A stretch of 64,000 nucleotides of DNA from Membranipora membranacea (lineage: Eukaryota > Bryozoa > Gymnolaemata > Cheilostomatida > Membraniporidae). Of the stretch, positions 54,253-64,000 are shown piece after piece; position 1 is the first letter of the stretch, and each line of letters opens with the position of its first letter. The notes under the pieces are model-generated. The model searched no databases, was not told where the DNA came from, and saw nothing but the letters and a program-made list of their open reading frames with translations. The position numbers and the translations under genes are program-made. The stretch lies in NCBI GenBank assembly GCA_914767715.1, contig OU612069.1, positions 16,427,387-16,491,386 of the forward strand. Reading direction: 5' to 3'.

Positions 54253-57200
54253 CTATGAAATCACACATTTTGTGCCTTCATTGATTGCACCGGCAGCTTC
54301 TTGTAGGCTTGTTCTCGACCCAAACACAAAGTCATCATCCTTAGTGTTAGCATAACTCACAGGTATGGTGTACTCAATGATGGCCAGTGGGAGAATATAA
54401 TCAGGATTGAAGATGACATAGTAGCACCTTGCGCCATTCCTAGCGCTGTCATAACCAGCCGGGAGTTGCAACATGTGGCCTGTTCCCAAAATTGGCCGTC
54501 CAATTACGAGCTTGCAAAGCATCATCGTAAATACTGCTTCCGTAGGATTTAGCCTCAGTTCCTCTTTGAGCTTAGCCAGTCCCTTTGGAATGTGTCTTTG
54601 CATTTCGCATAGTACTGAAAAGGGATGGGATGTACTTGCATACTTTCCAAAGTAGAACCCATTACCGTATCTCTTTCCTGTAATTAAACTCATTAATCTA
54701 TGTATGTATGTATCCGCTAGATGTGTTACATGTATATGTTACATATATTTCACTGTACCAATTTTACTTAATTCCGAACGCTGTACTAGAGATGGTTGTT
54801 TGCAAGGGCAAAGAGTTCCATGCCATGTAAGCCGGTCCCGGTGTGGCGGGCAAAATTTGCAATACTACACCTTCTATAACCTTTAACAGTCACTGTTATA
54901 TTATATAAGAAAAACAATTGACCATACCAAATTTTTTGCCGATTCTATTTCCGTCAAATCCTTCTTTGACAATCTGGTTTGCTGATACACCCGTAGTACC
55001 GTGCCATGCATACACTTCAACTGAGTCTAAATTTGGGCGCTTTTGTTCTACGATTTTGCGAGCAGACATATACTTTGCGTAATGCACTCCTTTGACGACT
55101 GGATATTCATATTAAAATGATATAAATGCTTGATTTTGCTGAATTCTCATAGTAGCTAAATACAACTTCAAATAATGTATGAATACAATAAAGGGTTGCT
55201 TGTATGCAAGGAATAGGAGGTGACTCAGTTGGTTAGAGCACTGGTCCATCAGCATGCAACTGTTGAAGGTCGTGAGTCCACTAACTACTGAGGTCTGGTT
55301 GGCCCCAGGTATGCTTCGACCTGCCTGCAAACAGAGAGCAACCTGGCGCAGAAATTGCCGCCTAGCCCTTAAGGCAACAATACTTCGCCATTCATGCTCC
55401 GGGATGTTGCGTGTGACATGACCATCTGTGTTTTTTTAAAAATACCTTTACCTAATAGAATCATGAACATACTATTAAAATATCGTGTTTGGATTATGTA
55501 CTTATAACTTTTCAAAATTCTTTTTGAATGGGTACCTTTCCTGCTCTTACATTTAGAGATACAATGAGGTTATGCGAATATTAACTGGATAGATTACAAG
55601 GTCTTATTGATCCTAACTTGGATTTGTTTTTTGAACTGAGCAAATCAGAAAAATCAAGTGATAACGAAGAAGACTTAACAGAGGGGAGACACTCTAAAGA
55701 GCCATAAAAGTTATGGTGGAAACTCGCGTCTCCAATGAATCAAACTGTAACCTCCAGCATTTTTGATGGAATATGTGATTATCTATATATCCACGCTCAC
55801 CTTGACATCCTTTATTACAGCCCGTCTTTGATCCCCTATTGTCTTCAGGAATGCTTCCGTCACGTTTGAATAGTTCACTGTCACGTCATTGAATTCTCCA
55901 GTAAATCCTTTGCCTTTAGGCTCATAGCTAGCTAGGCTTTGCGCTGCTCTTCCCATGATCTTGATTGGAAAGAAAGAATAGTCTACTGCATAAAACTATC
56001 ATAGGTTCAGAAGTGTTTTAAAGAAGAAACAAAGTGAATACAACCTACAATACCTGAACATTTAAGGGTTTGGTCATTAGATGCAATTATAACATGCTTG
56101 TTGCGCGAGAGGCCCGAGTTTAAATCCATGAGATCAAACACTCTAACCGCTCAGCCACGCTGGCCCACTGAAGCTTGAAAGGCTCAGTGTGAAATAATCC
56201 AGGTGTAGTGGGTGTAAGTATTATCAAATAGGTACCGTAACAAACAAGTTAAACCACCAAGTAGTAACAGAGATGATATAAATAAAATCTGGTTTCACCG
56301 GGATTTAAACTCGGGCCTCTCGCGCAACAAGCATGTTATAATTGTGGTATAATTTATGAAAATAATAATTCGTCCCACACCGGGATTTGACTTGGGCCTC
56401 TTGAGCTGTGATAGAGCACACTAACCACTCAGCCACGCCTGCCCGCTAATGCTTCCAGATTTAAGTTGGACTGAATAGGTAAAGTTAGCTATTGTGTAAT
56501 TTTGTTTAATTTTACATTTTTTGAAGAAAATAAGGCAAAAAACGTGTAAAAAATGTTATATCCACATGCGCAACTGGTTTTACTAGACATATGTGGTTGA
56601 AGACAGGACTTTGATTCAGCCATTTCTTCTATTTTCCAAAAACCAAGCGGATAAATATGTTATGGTAACACTCTGTAACTCTGTTAGGGGCCTCGTACCA
56701 GTCGATATGATCTAAGTGACCGTACTTCAATTGAACAGATTGCAACCTCGACACAACCTGAGAATATTTAATCCAAGAACAAATTAATAAACCTTAGAGT
56801 TAGAACAGAGCTTTCTTTTAAAGTTATTTCAAACCGCTGTATTTTAGGTTAGCATTAGCCTGTCTTGTCACGCTTTGTTCAGTGGGGGAGGGGAACAAAG
56901 CTTGTCAACTCCCCCCCTCCCACCAAACAAAGCTTGTCAAGACAGGCTAGGTTAGCATATATCTACCTTCAAGTTGACGAAGTCATTTTCCCATATGACT
57001 ATTCTCACTGTTTTGAGTGGGCTATCTTTCTTGACAAAGAAAGAGCAAGCATTCAGAATTCCTTTAATCACTTTAATGGGAGAATAGTCGATAGATCCTC
57101 CTATCAAAGGGAATGCAATAGACTTCCAGCCCTTGTCATGTGAGATATTCAGTGCCCGCTCAAAAAGAGACTCAATCATCTGAAAAACGAAAAAGATTTT

Positions 57201-58513
57201 AATCAAAGCTTAATAACATTCAGAAATTAGATCATGTTCAATACAATCTGCCTACATTTGGGTTGCTCCGATGGCTCAACAAGAAAATCGAAGAAATTGG
57301 ATCAAGTTTTATCTAACCAGCATTAGCACTGGTACTGTGTATCAGCTTACAGCATTCTCTTAGTGGTAAGCTTACTGAAATAAGGGGTTTCTGTTTGAAG
57401 CATTGCGCGATTGGGTCATGGTGAAGGAAACTGAACAAGAACTAGAGACTATAGATCAATAAACATTAATTGCATAAAGCGATTGCCTGCAAAAAGAGAA
57501 TAATAAAGATAAATATATATAAGTATGAATAATGAAGCCACTATGAACTAGTTGTTGTAGGCTAATTTCGCTTATGATTTTATCCTTTTGGACTTTCTTT
57601 GTCCTGATTGGCTAAGTGACTGTGTAAAAGTTTATTTGCCTTACTTTTTTTTTATTGCAATTTTCTGCCCTAAGAAGCGAGTTTTCCTTTTTTTATATCC
57701 TCTCAATTATTCAAATGCCATCCTTCCTGGATAGCAGGATTTGGTCTGCACAATCAAAAGAAACATAACTGTAGCATAATACACTCATTACATAACATTT
57801 ATTTTGGGAAAACAGAGCAGAAATTTTGTTGTGGGTGATATGAGCTATTACCCACAGTTCCAGTACAAGCTGGTTGAATGAAAAGCAGTGCTTCTATAAG
57901 GCGAAACTGAAAAGTAACTCTTCTGAAGATACCATACTCACGCAGAGGGTTATTTCACCGCCATATGTCCTTGGGACACAAAAGTGACAAATGTCATGTG
58001 GAGAACCATCCCCCTTGTCAAGGTTGTGAGACTGGGTGAAAATAATATCACCGTAGCCCCAGCTGCCATCAATGAACTAGTTCATTGCTGCCATGTTCAT
58101 CATTTTCTAGTTCTTTTACCAGTTCTGGTCCACCTTTCTCAGCAAATTGATGTTCGAGCAGTCCGATCGGAACAAACTTGGATATCGCATTCTCCTTTGG
58201 TCCAATAGAGTTCGCAACAACATCGCATTTGGTTTTTAGAATGTCACCCAAAACTATTGCCATTTTTCCATTAGTGTTGAATTTAGTCTCAACCAGAACT
58301 GTAAATAACGAAATCAACATTGTGATGCATGATGAATAATTATGAAATAAATTTCCTATGATAGCCAATCTCAATCATGATGTCGAGTGGTACGTTTTTG
58401 ACTTTTTTGCCACCATTTAAAACACATAATCCGCCAAATATAAGTGGATCAAAATTCTTGAGTGAAGGAAAGGAAACTCCTGAGAGTCGAATAAGATTGC
58501 CAACCTTGCTACC
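54253..58513 (-). CDS. Macro domain plus PARP catalytic domain protein (PARP14-like), frame interrupted
   Basis: Likely exons: 58298-57942 and 57179-56967 (macro domain: 'MAIVLGDILKTKCDVVANSI', 'GDIIFTQSHNL', 'SIAFPLIGGSIDYSP'), 55959-55801 (start of the ART fold), 55098-54928 ('VYAWHGTTGVSANQIVKEGF') and 54677-54253 ('YGNGFYFGKYAS'; end 'NPDYILPLAIIEY'). The His of WHGT and the Tyr of YFGKYAS are present. The third triad position appears to be Leu (PLAIIEY versus the usual PEYLI-Y), as in mono-ADP-ribosyltransferases of the PARP14 group. A 25-bp insertion at 58,063-58,094 shifts the macro frame. Exons 55959-55801 and 55098-54928 do not match in phase, so a mini-exon is missing or lost. A short upstream exon may end at 58513; the 5' end is not seen. 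Confidence 0.7.
55205..55435 (+). mobile_element. tRNA-derived SINE (family A), degraded copy
   Basis: Aligns with 8757-9010: GACTCAGTTGGTTAGAGCA (box A-like), 'CATCAGCATGCAACTGTTGA', then the same body 'GCTTCGACCTGCCTGCAAAC', ending in a T/A run. Box B is deleted. It lies in an intron of the macro-PARP gene. Confidence 0.75.
56084..56470 (-). mobile_element. SINE family B copies with 44-bp inverted repeat
   Basis: On the minus strand tRNA-like starts 'GGCGTGGCTGAGTGGTTAG' (near 56440) and 'GCGTGGCTGAGCGGTTAGAG' (near 56150) are followed by 'AAATCCCGG' or 'TTAAACTCGGGCC' segments. Positions 56084-56127 and 56301-56344 are perfect 44-bp inverted repeats, so two copies lie head to head. Located in a macro-PARP intron. 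Confidence 0.6.
56847..56958. mobile_element. 94-bp hairpin element with 9-bp target duplication
   Basis: Element 56856-56949 has ends TAGCCTGTCTTG and CAAGACAGGCTA. Inner inverted GCTTTGTT / AACAAAGC pairs surround G-rich and C-rich strands. GGTTAGCAT flanks it on both sides (56847-56855, 56950-56958). It sits 8 bases inside the intron after the donor of the macro exon ending at 56967. The 9-bp duplication suggests a Mutator-type origin. Confidence 0.75.
58063..58094. mobile_element. 18-bp palindromic insertion with 7-bp direct repeats in the macro domain
   Basis: CAATGAACTAGTTCATTG (58070-58087, perfect palindrome) lies between CTGCCAT (58063-58069) and CTGCCAT (58088-58094). Element plus one repeat is 25 bp, which shifts the macro-domain frame by one. 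Leaving it out lets the two macro halves read as one frame. Confidence 0.7.
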
Positions 58514-58599
58514 TTGCTGAGCACATAGCTGCAGTAGCTTGTGAAACAAGTGATTAAAATTTATAGCAACCTTTACACATTACAGGGCCTGGCTGCTCT

Positions 58600-59853
58600 T
58601 TGTACTATATACTGAATGTGGGGTGTGAAGGCGCAGTTGACCTACGGTATCCTTATTCGATCTCGGCACCGGGCTGACTAAGATGCGCATGCCAGTACCG
58701 TATCAGGAATGACTGCTGGCACAAGCAATTGATCCAGGATCTCAACAATCATTGGACTACTTCTCGCACATGGGCGATTTCACTAAACGTAAACATACTG
58801 TTATATATCTATATACAAGTACATATCAACCACACCTCCCCCTTCCAATCAACTTCCTCATCACTTACTTTCTTCCATGGCTCTCTGTGTGTGGTGTAGT
58901 TTTGCTCCCAGCTGAAGTTTTCTCACATTAATAACCTAACCATTCGAGGATCGTACGTCCCTCCTGCTGACTTAACCAGCTGATAATGCTCACTTGCTAG
59001 CATAAAAATGCTAATCTTTGCAATGATTCATCGACGGGTTCCCATTTGATAAGGATTTTTTTCTGTAATATTGATACATATATAAATATATAGTCAACTG
59101 CAACTGCAACAAGATAAGTCGGCAGTTTTGCTTAATTCAAAGAGCTTGCAGCTTACTGTTTTTCAGGATATCTAGTTGCAATTGGCTATTCACTTTCAAC
59201 TCACAGGCTCGTAGTTCTAGGGGAGGCAGGGACGCTTTGCCTCGCCTAGAATGCTCAATAGAGTGGCCTAAAAATGCTATAATTGAATGTTCCAGGTCAG
59301 AATCAGCTCATTTGGGACTTCCATTTGGAGGATGGGGACTCAGGAGTAGCTTACAACACCCAAACTGGTGTTACTTCACACCCTCAAGTATTTTTGCCTC
59401 CCTTTCCCTACCACTTTTCCCTTATTAGTTATTACAGCCCTGATTCAAACTTCCCACAGACAAATTTCTGATAAGAGAGCAGCACATCAGCAAATAGCGA
59501 AGTTCAATTTTAACAGTCTAAAATACTTAGGCTAATACTGATTAACTGGCACCATGCCAATGAGTTTAAATTACATGCAGCTAATATGAAGGTGAGATCA
59601 AACATAGCTACCAGGCTGTGCTTTGCATGTTCAGATAAACCTGAGATTTATCAACGCTGGCAAAACAACCTAGCAGGCAACCATCAGATAGAGTTTTACT
59701 TACCATATCATGAGGGGCATACTTTGCTAGGCTTGTAGGAGAAAAATTTGGCCTAGTGTTCATATCAGTGATATAATTGAGACATACAAGGTCATGAAAA
59801 ATTGACATTGCTCCAGAAAAATTGACAATAAATCTGGGTAATTTTCACCCAAA
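58600..59853. other. Upstream of macro-PARP and 5' flank of the LINE; no gene seen
   Basis: No exon is supported. The last few hundred bases probably include the 5' UTR and promoter of the LINE, but I cannot place its 5' boundary. Confidence 0.4.
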
Positions 59854-61434
59854 ATGAACAAAGGTAAGAAGAGAAAACTCATTTCCAGTAATGATCCTGA
59901 TGAGGATGATGCTGAGGATAATATCTTCACCTATTCGCTCAACAAGTTGAAGGCATTACAAAAGAAAATCGACTCTACTACCACTGATGAGTCTATCACC
60001 ATAAAAGGTAATCCGGGAAACATCCAAATTGTCGTTGACTGCAGCACAGCTGTTTTTGAGCTTGTCAGATCTATATTTCAAACATCAATTCAGGAGCGAT
60101 ATCTTTATGTAACCAGGAAAATGAATAAAGATAAGGACAAAAACACAACAGCCACCATATTCACCGTTAAAAACAAGAAGAAATCGGATAGACGCCTTTA
60201 TACTGCAAACTTTTACCATACCACCTCTAGAATACTGGTGAATGCTATCAAAGATGTGGATGTGTTTATAAGTCACTACTCTAAGCTGGTAGGTGAATTA
60301 CAGCCAGAAACAATTGCCAATTTAAACGAGAAAGTCCGTTCCTCATGTTCAAATGCAATGGAATCGCTAAAAAGTAAACAAACCAATGCCAACAGCAGCA
60401 CAACTCAACAACAAAGCACACAAGGTGCTCTAGGGGGATCTACAGTTTCACTGCCAGAGTCTTCTCAGTGTTCCCTGTCTGAGACAATGGAGACTTCTGC
60501 TCCATTCGTCGACAGCGCTCCCAGTCATTCCAGGGACAGAGATTGTGGGGAGAGTCCCGGATGTGCGTCATGCAGAACTCTACATGGCGTGCTTTCTATT
60601 ATGATGGAGAAGATGGACAGCATGCAGGAGAAGATGGACAGCATGCAGGTTAAATTGGATAAAATTACTAGTGCTTTTCCTGAGAGCCCTAGTACAAAGG
60701 AATGTCCATCAAATTCCAAAAATACCGTACAACAAACATATCTTCCAACTCAAACTCTTAACACCACACAACAATGGTCATCAGTTGCAAGCAGCAGTAG
60801 ACAACTCCACAGAAATATTCCTTCATCAACAACACATCAAAACACACCAACACCAAGTTCACCGGCAACTACATCCAACACACCAGATCACATGCCATCT
60901 ATTACAAAAACAGCTCGTCCAAACAACTTCAACCCCAAGCACTGCATCGTAATAAGTATCAACAAGTCATCAAAAACCTACCAAAACTATAATCAAGACA
61001 ACATCAGACGTGAGATTAACCGTGAATTCGGCCCAACAATCGTAGAAAACATAACGACCTACAATTTCAAGACAGAATCTCCAAAAATTATGCTGCACCT
61101 TCGCAATGAAAAGACAGTGACCAAGTTGATAAACACTTGGAATACATTACTATTTGAAAATTCGCAAGTAAGAAAGACAATCAATCCAGAATCAGCAAAA
61201 GTCAACACTGGTATGCTGAGAGGCATTCCTATCGATGCTGATGATGAACTTGTAATAAAAGAGATATCACAGAATTTCCCCAACTCTTCAGCTATAAGGA
61301 TTTACAAAGGGGAAAAGAAAATGCGCATCTTTAAAGTAAAGTTTGACACTCAGGACCAATACAACAAGGTCCTCAGTCAAGGTATGATTTTAGACTCACT
61401 CAAACTTAAATGCCATTTTGAAAAACTTCTATGA
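59854..61434 (+). CDS. LINE ORF1 protein (CR1/L2-like element)
   Basis: A 526-codon ORF1, the RNA-binding chaperone component expected of a two-ORF LINE. The N-terminus is acidic and Lys-rich ('KKRKLISSNDPDEDDAEDN'). A short coiled coil of repeated MEKMDSMQ heptads lies near residues 247-272, followed by a long Ser/Thr/Gln-rich linker. The C-terminal part (about 360-526) carries two beta-alpha-type segments, the last with 'MRIFKVKFDTQDQYNKVL', as in RRM/CTD-type ORF1 proteins. No zinc knuckle is seen. The frame is intact. Its TGA stop overlaps the ORF2 ATG (ATGA), pointing to termination-reinitiation. Confidence 0.75.
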   Translation: MNKGKKRKLISSNDPDEDDAEDNIFTYSLNKLKALQKKIDSTTTDESITIKGNPGNIQIVVDCSTAVFELVRSIFQTSIQERYLYVTRKMNKDKDKNTTATIFTVKNKKKSDRRLYTANFYHTTSRILVNAIKDVDVFISHYSKLVGELQPETIANLNEKVRSSCSNAMESLKSKQTNANSSTTQQQSTQGALGGSTVSLPESSQCSLSETMETSAPFVDSAPSHSRDRDCGESPGCASCRTLHGVLSIMMEKMDSMQEKMDSMQVKLDKITSAFPESPSTKECPSNSKNTVQQTYLPTQTLNTTQQWSSVASSSRQLHRNIPSSTTHQNTPTPSSPATTSNTPDHMPSITKTARPNNFNPKHCIVISINKSSKTYQNYNQDNIRREINREFGPTIVENITTYNFKTESPKIMLHLRNEKTVTKLINTWNTLLFENSQVRKTINPESAKVNTGMLRGIPIDADDELVIKEISQNFPNSSAIRIYKGEKKMRIFKVKFDTQDQYNKVLSQGMILDSLKLKCHFEKLL

Positions 61435-63824
61435 TGGCAATGAATTTTCATAGCGCATATCTTAATATCCGTGGATTGGCAAGCAAACTGGAAGAGGTTC
61501 GTTTAATTCTTAGTGATCACAAATTTAGTATACTGTGTTTGGCTGAAACATTTTTGAATGAAAATGATGACAGCTGCCTATATGAGGTACCAGGATATAC
61601 GATGATAAGAAGGGATAGGCTCTGTAACAATGGTGGGGGATTACTCTGCTATGTCCATGATTCACTGGTCATTGAACATCTGGAAAATTTAGATCTTTAC
61701 ATGGATGAGAGTATAACAGTCAAGGTCAGACCCAGAAGCCAAAAGAGTTTTTTGGTCACATACTTATATAGACCTCCCCAATCAAAAGCATCATGGAACA
61801 CAGACTTTTCAGAGTTTGTCGAGCGTTGTTATGGTTTGAACGATGAAATTATAATATTTGGTGATTTCAATATTGATTTGCTGAATCCAACTTCGAAAAA
61901 CAGGTGGTTAGATAATGTTTCCTCTCCACTACTGTTGAATCAACTTATATCTGAACCCACTCGCATAACTAATTCATCAAGGACACTAATTGACCACATC
62001 TATTCAAGTAAAAGTGACAATATTGCTAAATCTGGTGTCATCAAATATTCACTGAGTGATCATTTCATGATAGTAGCTTCAAGAGAGATTGATAGAAATG
62101 TTAAAATATCTAAACAAAGATGTAAGGTAACATTTTTGGATTATTCATTTGCAACACCTGAAAACATTTTTAACACATTCTCAAGGGAAAACTTTGGTTA
62201 CGTACTGTATGAAAGATCAATAGACTCAATGTTTGAGAAGTTCTATAGCCATTTGAATCATCTTATATCAAAACTCGTGTTTGAGAAGACTCGTTTTGTA
62301 AGAACGCATAATCTTCCAAAATGGTTGGATGATGAGGTAAAAATGAACATCAAAATCAGAGATCAACTCAAACAAAACGGTGATTGGGAAGGATATAAAA
62401 AACAGCGAAATTATGTCACTAATATGATCAGACAAAAGAAGAAAAGAGCTATTTCTAATACTATTAAAGAGTCTAAAGGTAATACAAAACCTGTTTGGGA
62501 TGTATTAAAGAATAAAAAGAAGAAGACTTTCCCTGCGACAAATTTGAGTGCAGATCAATTTAACAGCCATTTCACATCCATTGCAAAATCAATCACAAAG
62601 AACCTTGTTGTAACAGATGAGATGACATTTCCCGTATCCAAACATAATTTGACAGACATACCACAATTCACCCCTTTCACATGTACAAGAATATTGTTCC
62701 ACATTCCTGATAGTAAAAGTACAGGACCTGACAGAATTACAGTGAAGATGTTGAAGCTTGTTTGGCCTTATATTGTGGATATTGTCACCGATATGTTTAA
62801 CAGGGTTTTAAGCAAAGGACAGTTCCCTTCAACATGGAAACTAGCTCGAGTTTCACCAATACATAAATCTGGGGATATAAATAACCCATCAAATTATAGG
62901 CCAATTTCAGTCTTGCCTGTTCTTTCAAAAATATTTGAGAAACACATAAATCACCATCTGCAAGAATATCTCACTAAGAACAAAATCATCCATGAGCTTC
63001 AATGTGGATTTAGAAAAGGCCATTCTTGTTCAGACAGTTTATTTAAAATTATTTCAGACTCTTTGGTGGAGAAAATTAATGGAAATGTTATGACATTACT
63101 TTTTCTGGATTTTAAAAAGGCATTTGACTGTGTATCCCATGTTTTACTACACAATAAGTTGAAGGCTTGCGGCATCGGAGGGAATATGTTAAAACTTCTT
63201 GACACCTTTCTGACAGACAGAAGGCAGTTTGTTAAACTCAATAATATTGAATCTTGTAGATTGCCTATCACAATAGGGGTCCCTCAAGGTTCAATCCTAG
63301 CACCAACTTTGTTTCTCATCTTCATAAATGATTTATTAACTTCATCAAAATCAGACTCATCATCATATGCATATGCTGATGATACAGTGTTCCTGTCATC
63401 TAATAAAAACCTTCAGCAACTAAAGGCAAAGGCATCTGAAGATTTAAGTGGCATTTTGGATTGGTGCAATCGTAACCGGATGATTATAAATGTTCAGAAA
63501 TCTCATTACATGCTACTTAATATCTCAGATCCGCTTTATGACCTGGAACTGTACATAGGGCATGAAAAACTAAACAGACAGAGAACTACAAGGCTTCTGG
63601 GTTTTGTGTTGAATGACTCGCTTTCATGGCAGGATCATCTAGAGTATGTATATAAAAAGGTACAACGGAATGTTTACCTACTTCAAAATTTGAGATACTT
63701 CTTGGATATAGCAAGTGCCCGCACATTTTACTTCCAGTTTATCTATTGTCACCTTATATATGGTATCCATATCGTTGGCAACTTGTCCTGCAATAATGCC
63801 CTCAATAGATTATTTTTGTTGTAA
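61431..63824 (+). CDS. LINE ORF2: AP-type endonuclease and reverse transcriptase (CR1/L2-like)
   Basis: Residues 1-225 form an apurinic-like endonuclease: 'LCLAETFLN' with the metal-binding Glu, 'RRDR', 'GDFNIDLLN' (about 143-151), and 'SLSDHFMI' with the catalytic Asp-His. The RT follows: 'SPIHKSGDINNPSNYRPISV', 'LDFKKAFDCVSH', 'GVPQGSILAPTLFLIFINDL' and YADD at 648-651. The ORF stops at TAA 63822-63824, directly after 'RLFLL'. The same frame continues with KRALRIIANVHYIPYS up to about 63950, so the TAA looks like a point nonsense change (CAA to TAA) near the end of the thumb/C-terminal region. The element is nearly complete and young, but this copy is probably inactive. Confidence 0.85.
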   Translation: MMAMNFHSAYLNIRGLASKLEEVRLILSDHKFSILCLAETFLNENDDSCLYEVPGYTMIRRDRLCNNGGGLLCYVHDSLVIEHLENLDLYMDESITVKVRPRSQKSFLVTYLYRPPQSKASWNTDFSEFVERCYGLNDEIIIFGDFNIDLLNPTSKNRWLDNVSSPLLLNQLISEPTRITNSSRTLIDHIYSSKSDNIAKSGVIKYSLSDHFMIVASREIDRNVKISKQRCKVTFLDYSFATPENIFNTFSRENFGYVLYERSIDSMFEKFYSHLNHLISKLVFEKTRFVRTHNLPKWLDDEVKMNIKIRDQLKQNGDWEGYKKQRNYVTNMIRQKKKRAISNTIKESKGNTKPVWDVLKNKKKKTFPATNLSADQFNSHFTSIAKSITKNLVVTDEMTFPVSKHNLTDIPQFTPFTCTRILFHIPDSKSTGPDRITVKMLKLVWPYIVDIVTDMFNRVLSKGQFPSTWKLARVSPIHKSGDINNPSNYRPISVLPVLSKIFEKHINHHLQEYLTKNKIIHELQCGFRKGHSCSDSLFKIISDSLVEKINGNVMTLLFLDFKKAFDCVSHVLLHNKLKACGIGGNMLKLLDTFLTDRRQFVKLNNIESCRLPITIGVPQGSILAPTLFLIFINDLLTSSKSDSSSYAYADDTVFLSSNKNLQQLKAKASEDLSGILDWCNRNRMIINVQKSHYMLLNISDPLYDLELYIGHEKLNRQRTTRLLGFVLNDSLSWQDHLEYVYKKVQRNVYLLQNLRYFLDIASARTFYFQFIYCHLIYGIHIVGNLSCNNALNRLFLL

Positions 63825-64000
63825 AAACGGGCTTTACGCATTATCGCCAATGTGCATTACATCCCGTATTCATTACAAAATAAAGTACACCTATGCTGTA
63901 GTATGTTGGATAGGCCCTGGGGGCCGATGTCAGGGAGACATGCCCCAACGCACCTATGAGAGTTGTGTAACAAAAGGCCTTTTGTTTGGTGAACAAAGGA

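Noticed and set aside
56100-56450. tRNA-Leu/Ser-like genes
   Set aside because: The copies are partial, head to head and lack matching acceptor stems; better explained as SINE family B.
58340-58549. Upstream ORF with 'GVSFPSLKNFDPLIF' as a second macro domain
   Set aside because: The motif is weak, the frame ends in a stop, and a plausible donor (after 58513) would exclude most of it. Only a short upstream exon is plausible.

Overview
This looks like nuclear DNA of an invertebrate animal: AT-rich, intron-dense (GT-AG introns of a few hundred bases to 2 kb), with exons of conserved metazoan genes among many decayed LINEs, tRNA-derived SINEs, MITEs and minisatellites. I cannot name the species from the sequence; a sponge, cnidarian or other marine invertebrate would all fit.

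Layout. (1) 0-26 kb is repeat country dominated by a diverged inverted duplication. The left arm is about 2.2-12.2 kb, the right arm about 13.05-26.06 kb, and the spacer about 0.8 kb. Each arm carries the same exons of an unrecognised gene (minus strand on the left, plus strand on the right), and both copies are decayed. Later insertions differ between arms: a SINE on the left; an RTE-type LINE, a satellite block and an 852-bp foldback element on the right. (2) 28.3-30.4 kb holds a small RING-finger gene preceded by a tandemly repeated leader with short upstream ORFs, and with two possible alternative last exons. (3) 32.7-42.8 kb (minus) is a complete 11-exon ST13/Hip co-chaperone gene of 430 codons. 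(4) 44.7-52.75 kb (minus) is a 13-exon, 562-codon gene fusing a NEK-like protein kinase to an Arb2/FAM172A alpha/beta-hydrolase-like domain. All splice phases match across the junction. (5) 54.25-58.5 kb (minus) is a macro domain plus PARP catalytic domain gene (PARP14-like). Its macro domain is interrupted by a 25-bp insertion made of an 18-bp perfect palindrome and a 7-bp repeat. (6) 59.85-63.95 kb is a CR1/L2-like LINE with ORF1 and ORF2 overlapping by ATGA and one late stop in ORF2.

The two observations I rate highest are the kinase-Arb2 fusion and a set of ultra-short palindromic insertions. Two identical 26-bp palindromes lie at separate sites, each between perfect 7-bp direct repeats, and a third, 18-bp one sits in the macro domain. 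The kinase-Arb2 and macro-PARP genes are adjacent on one strand. A shared role in nucleic-acid or stress signalling is only inference.
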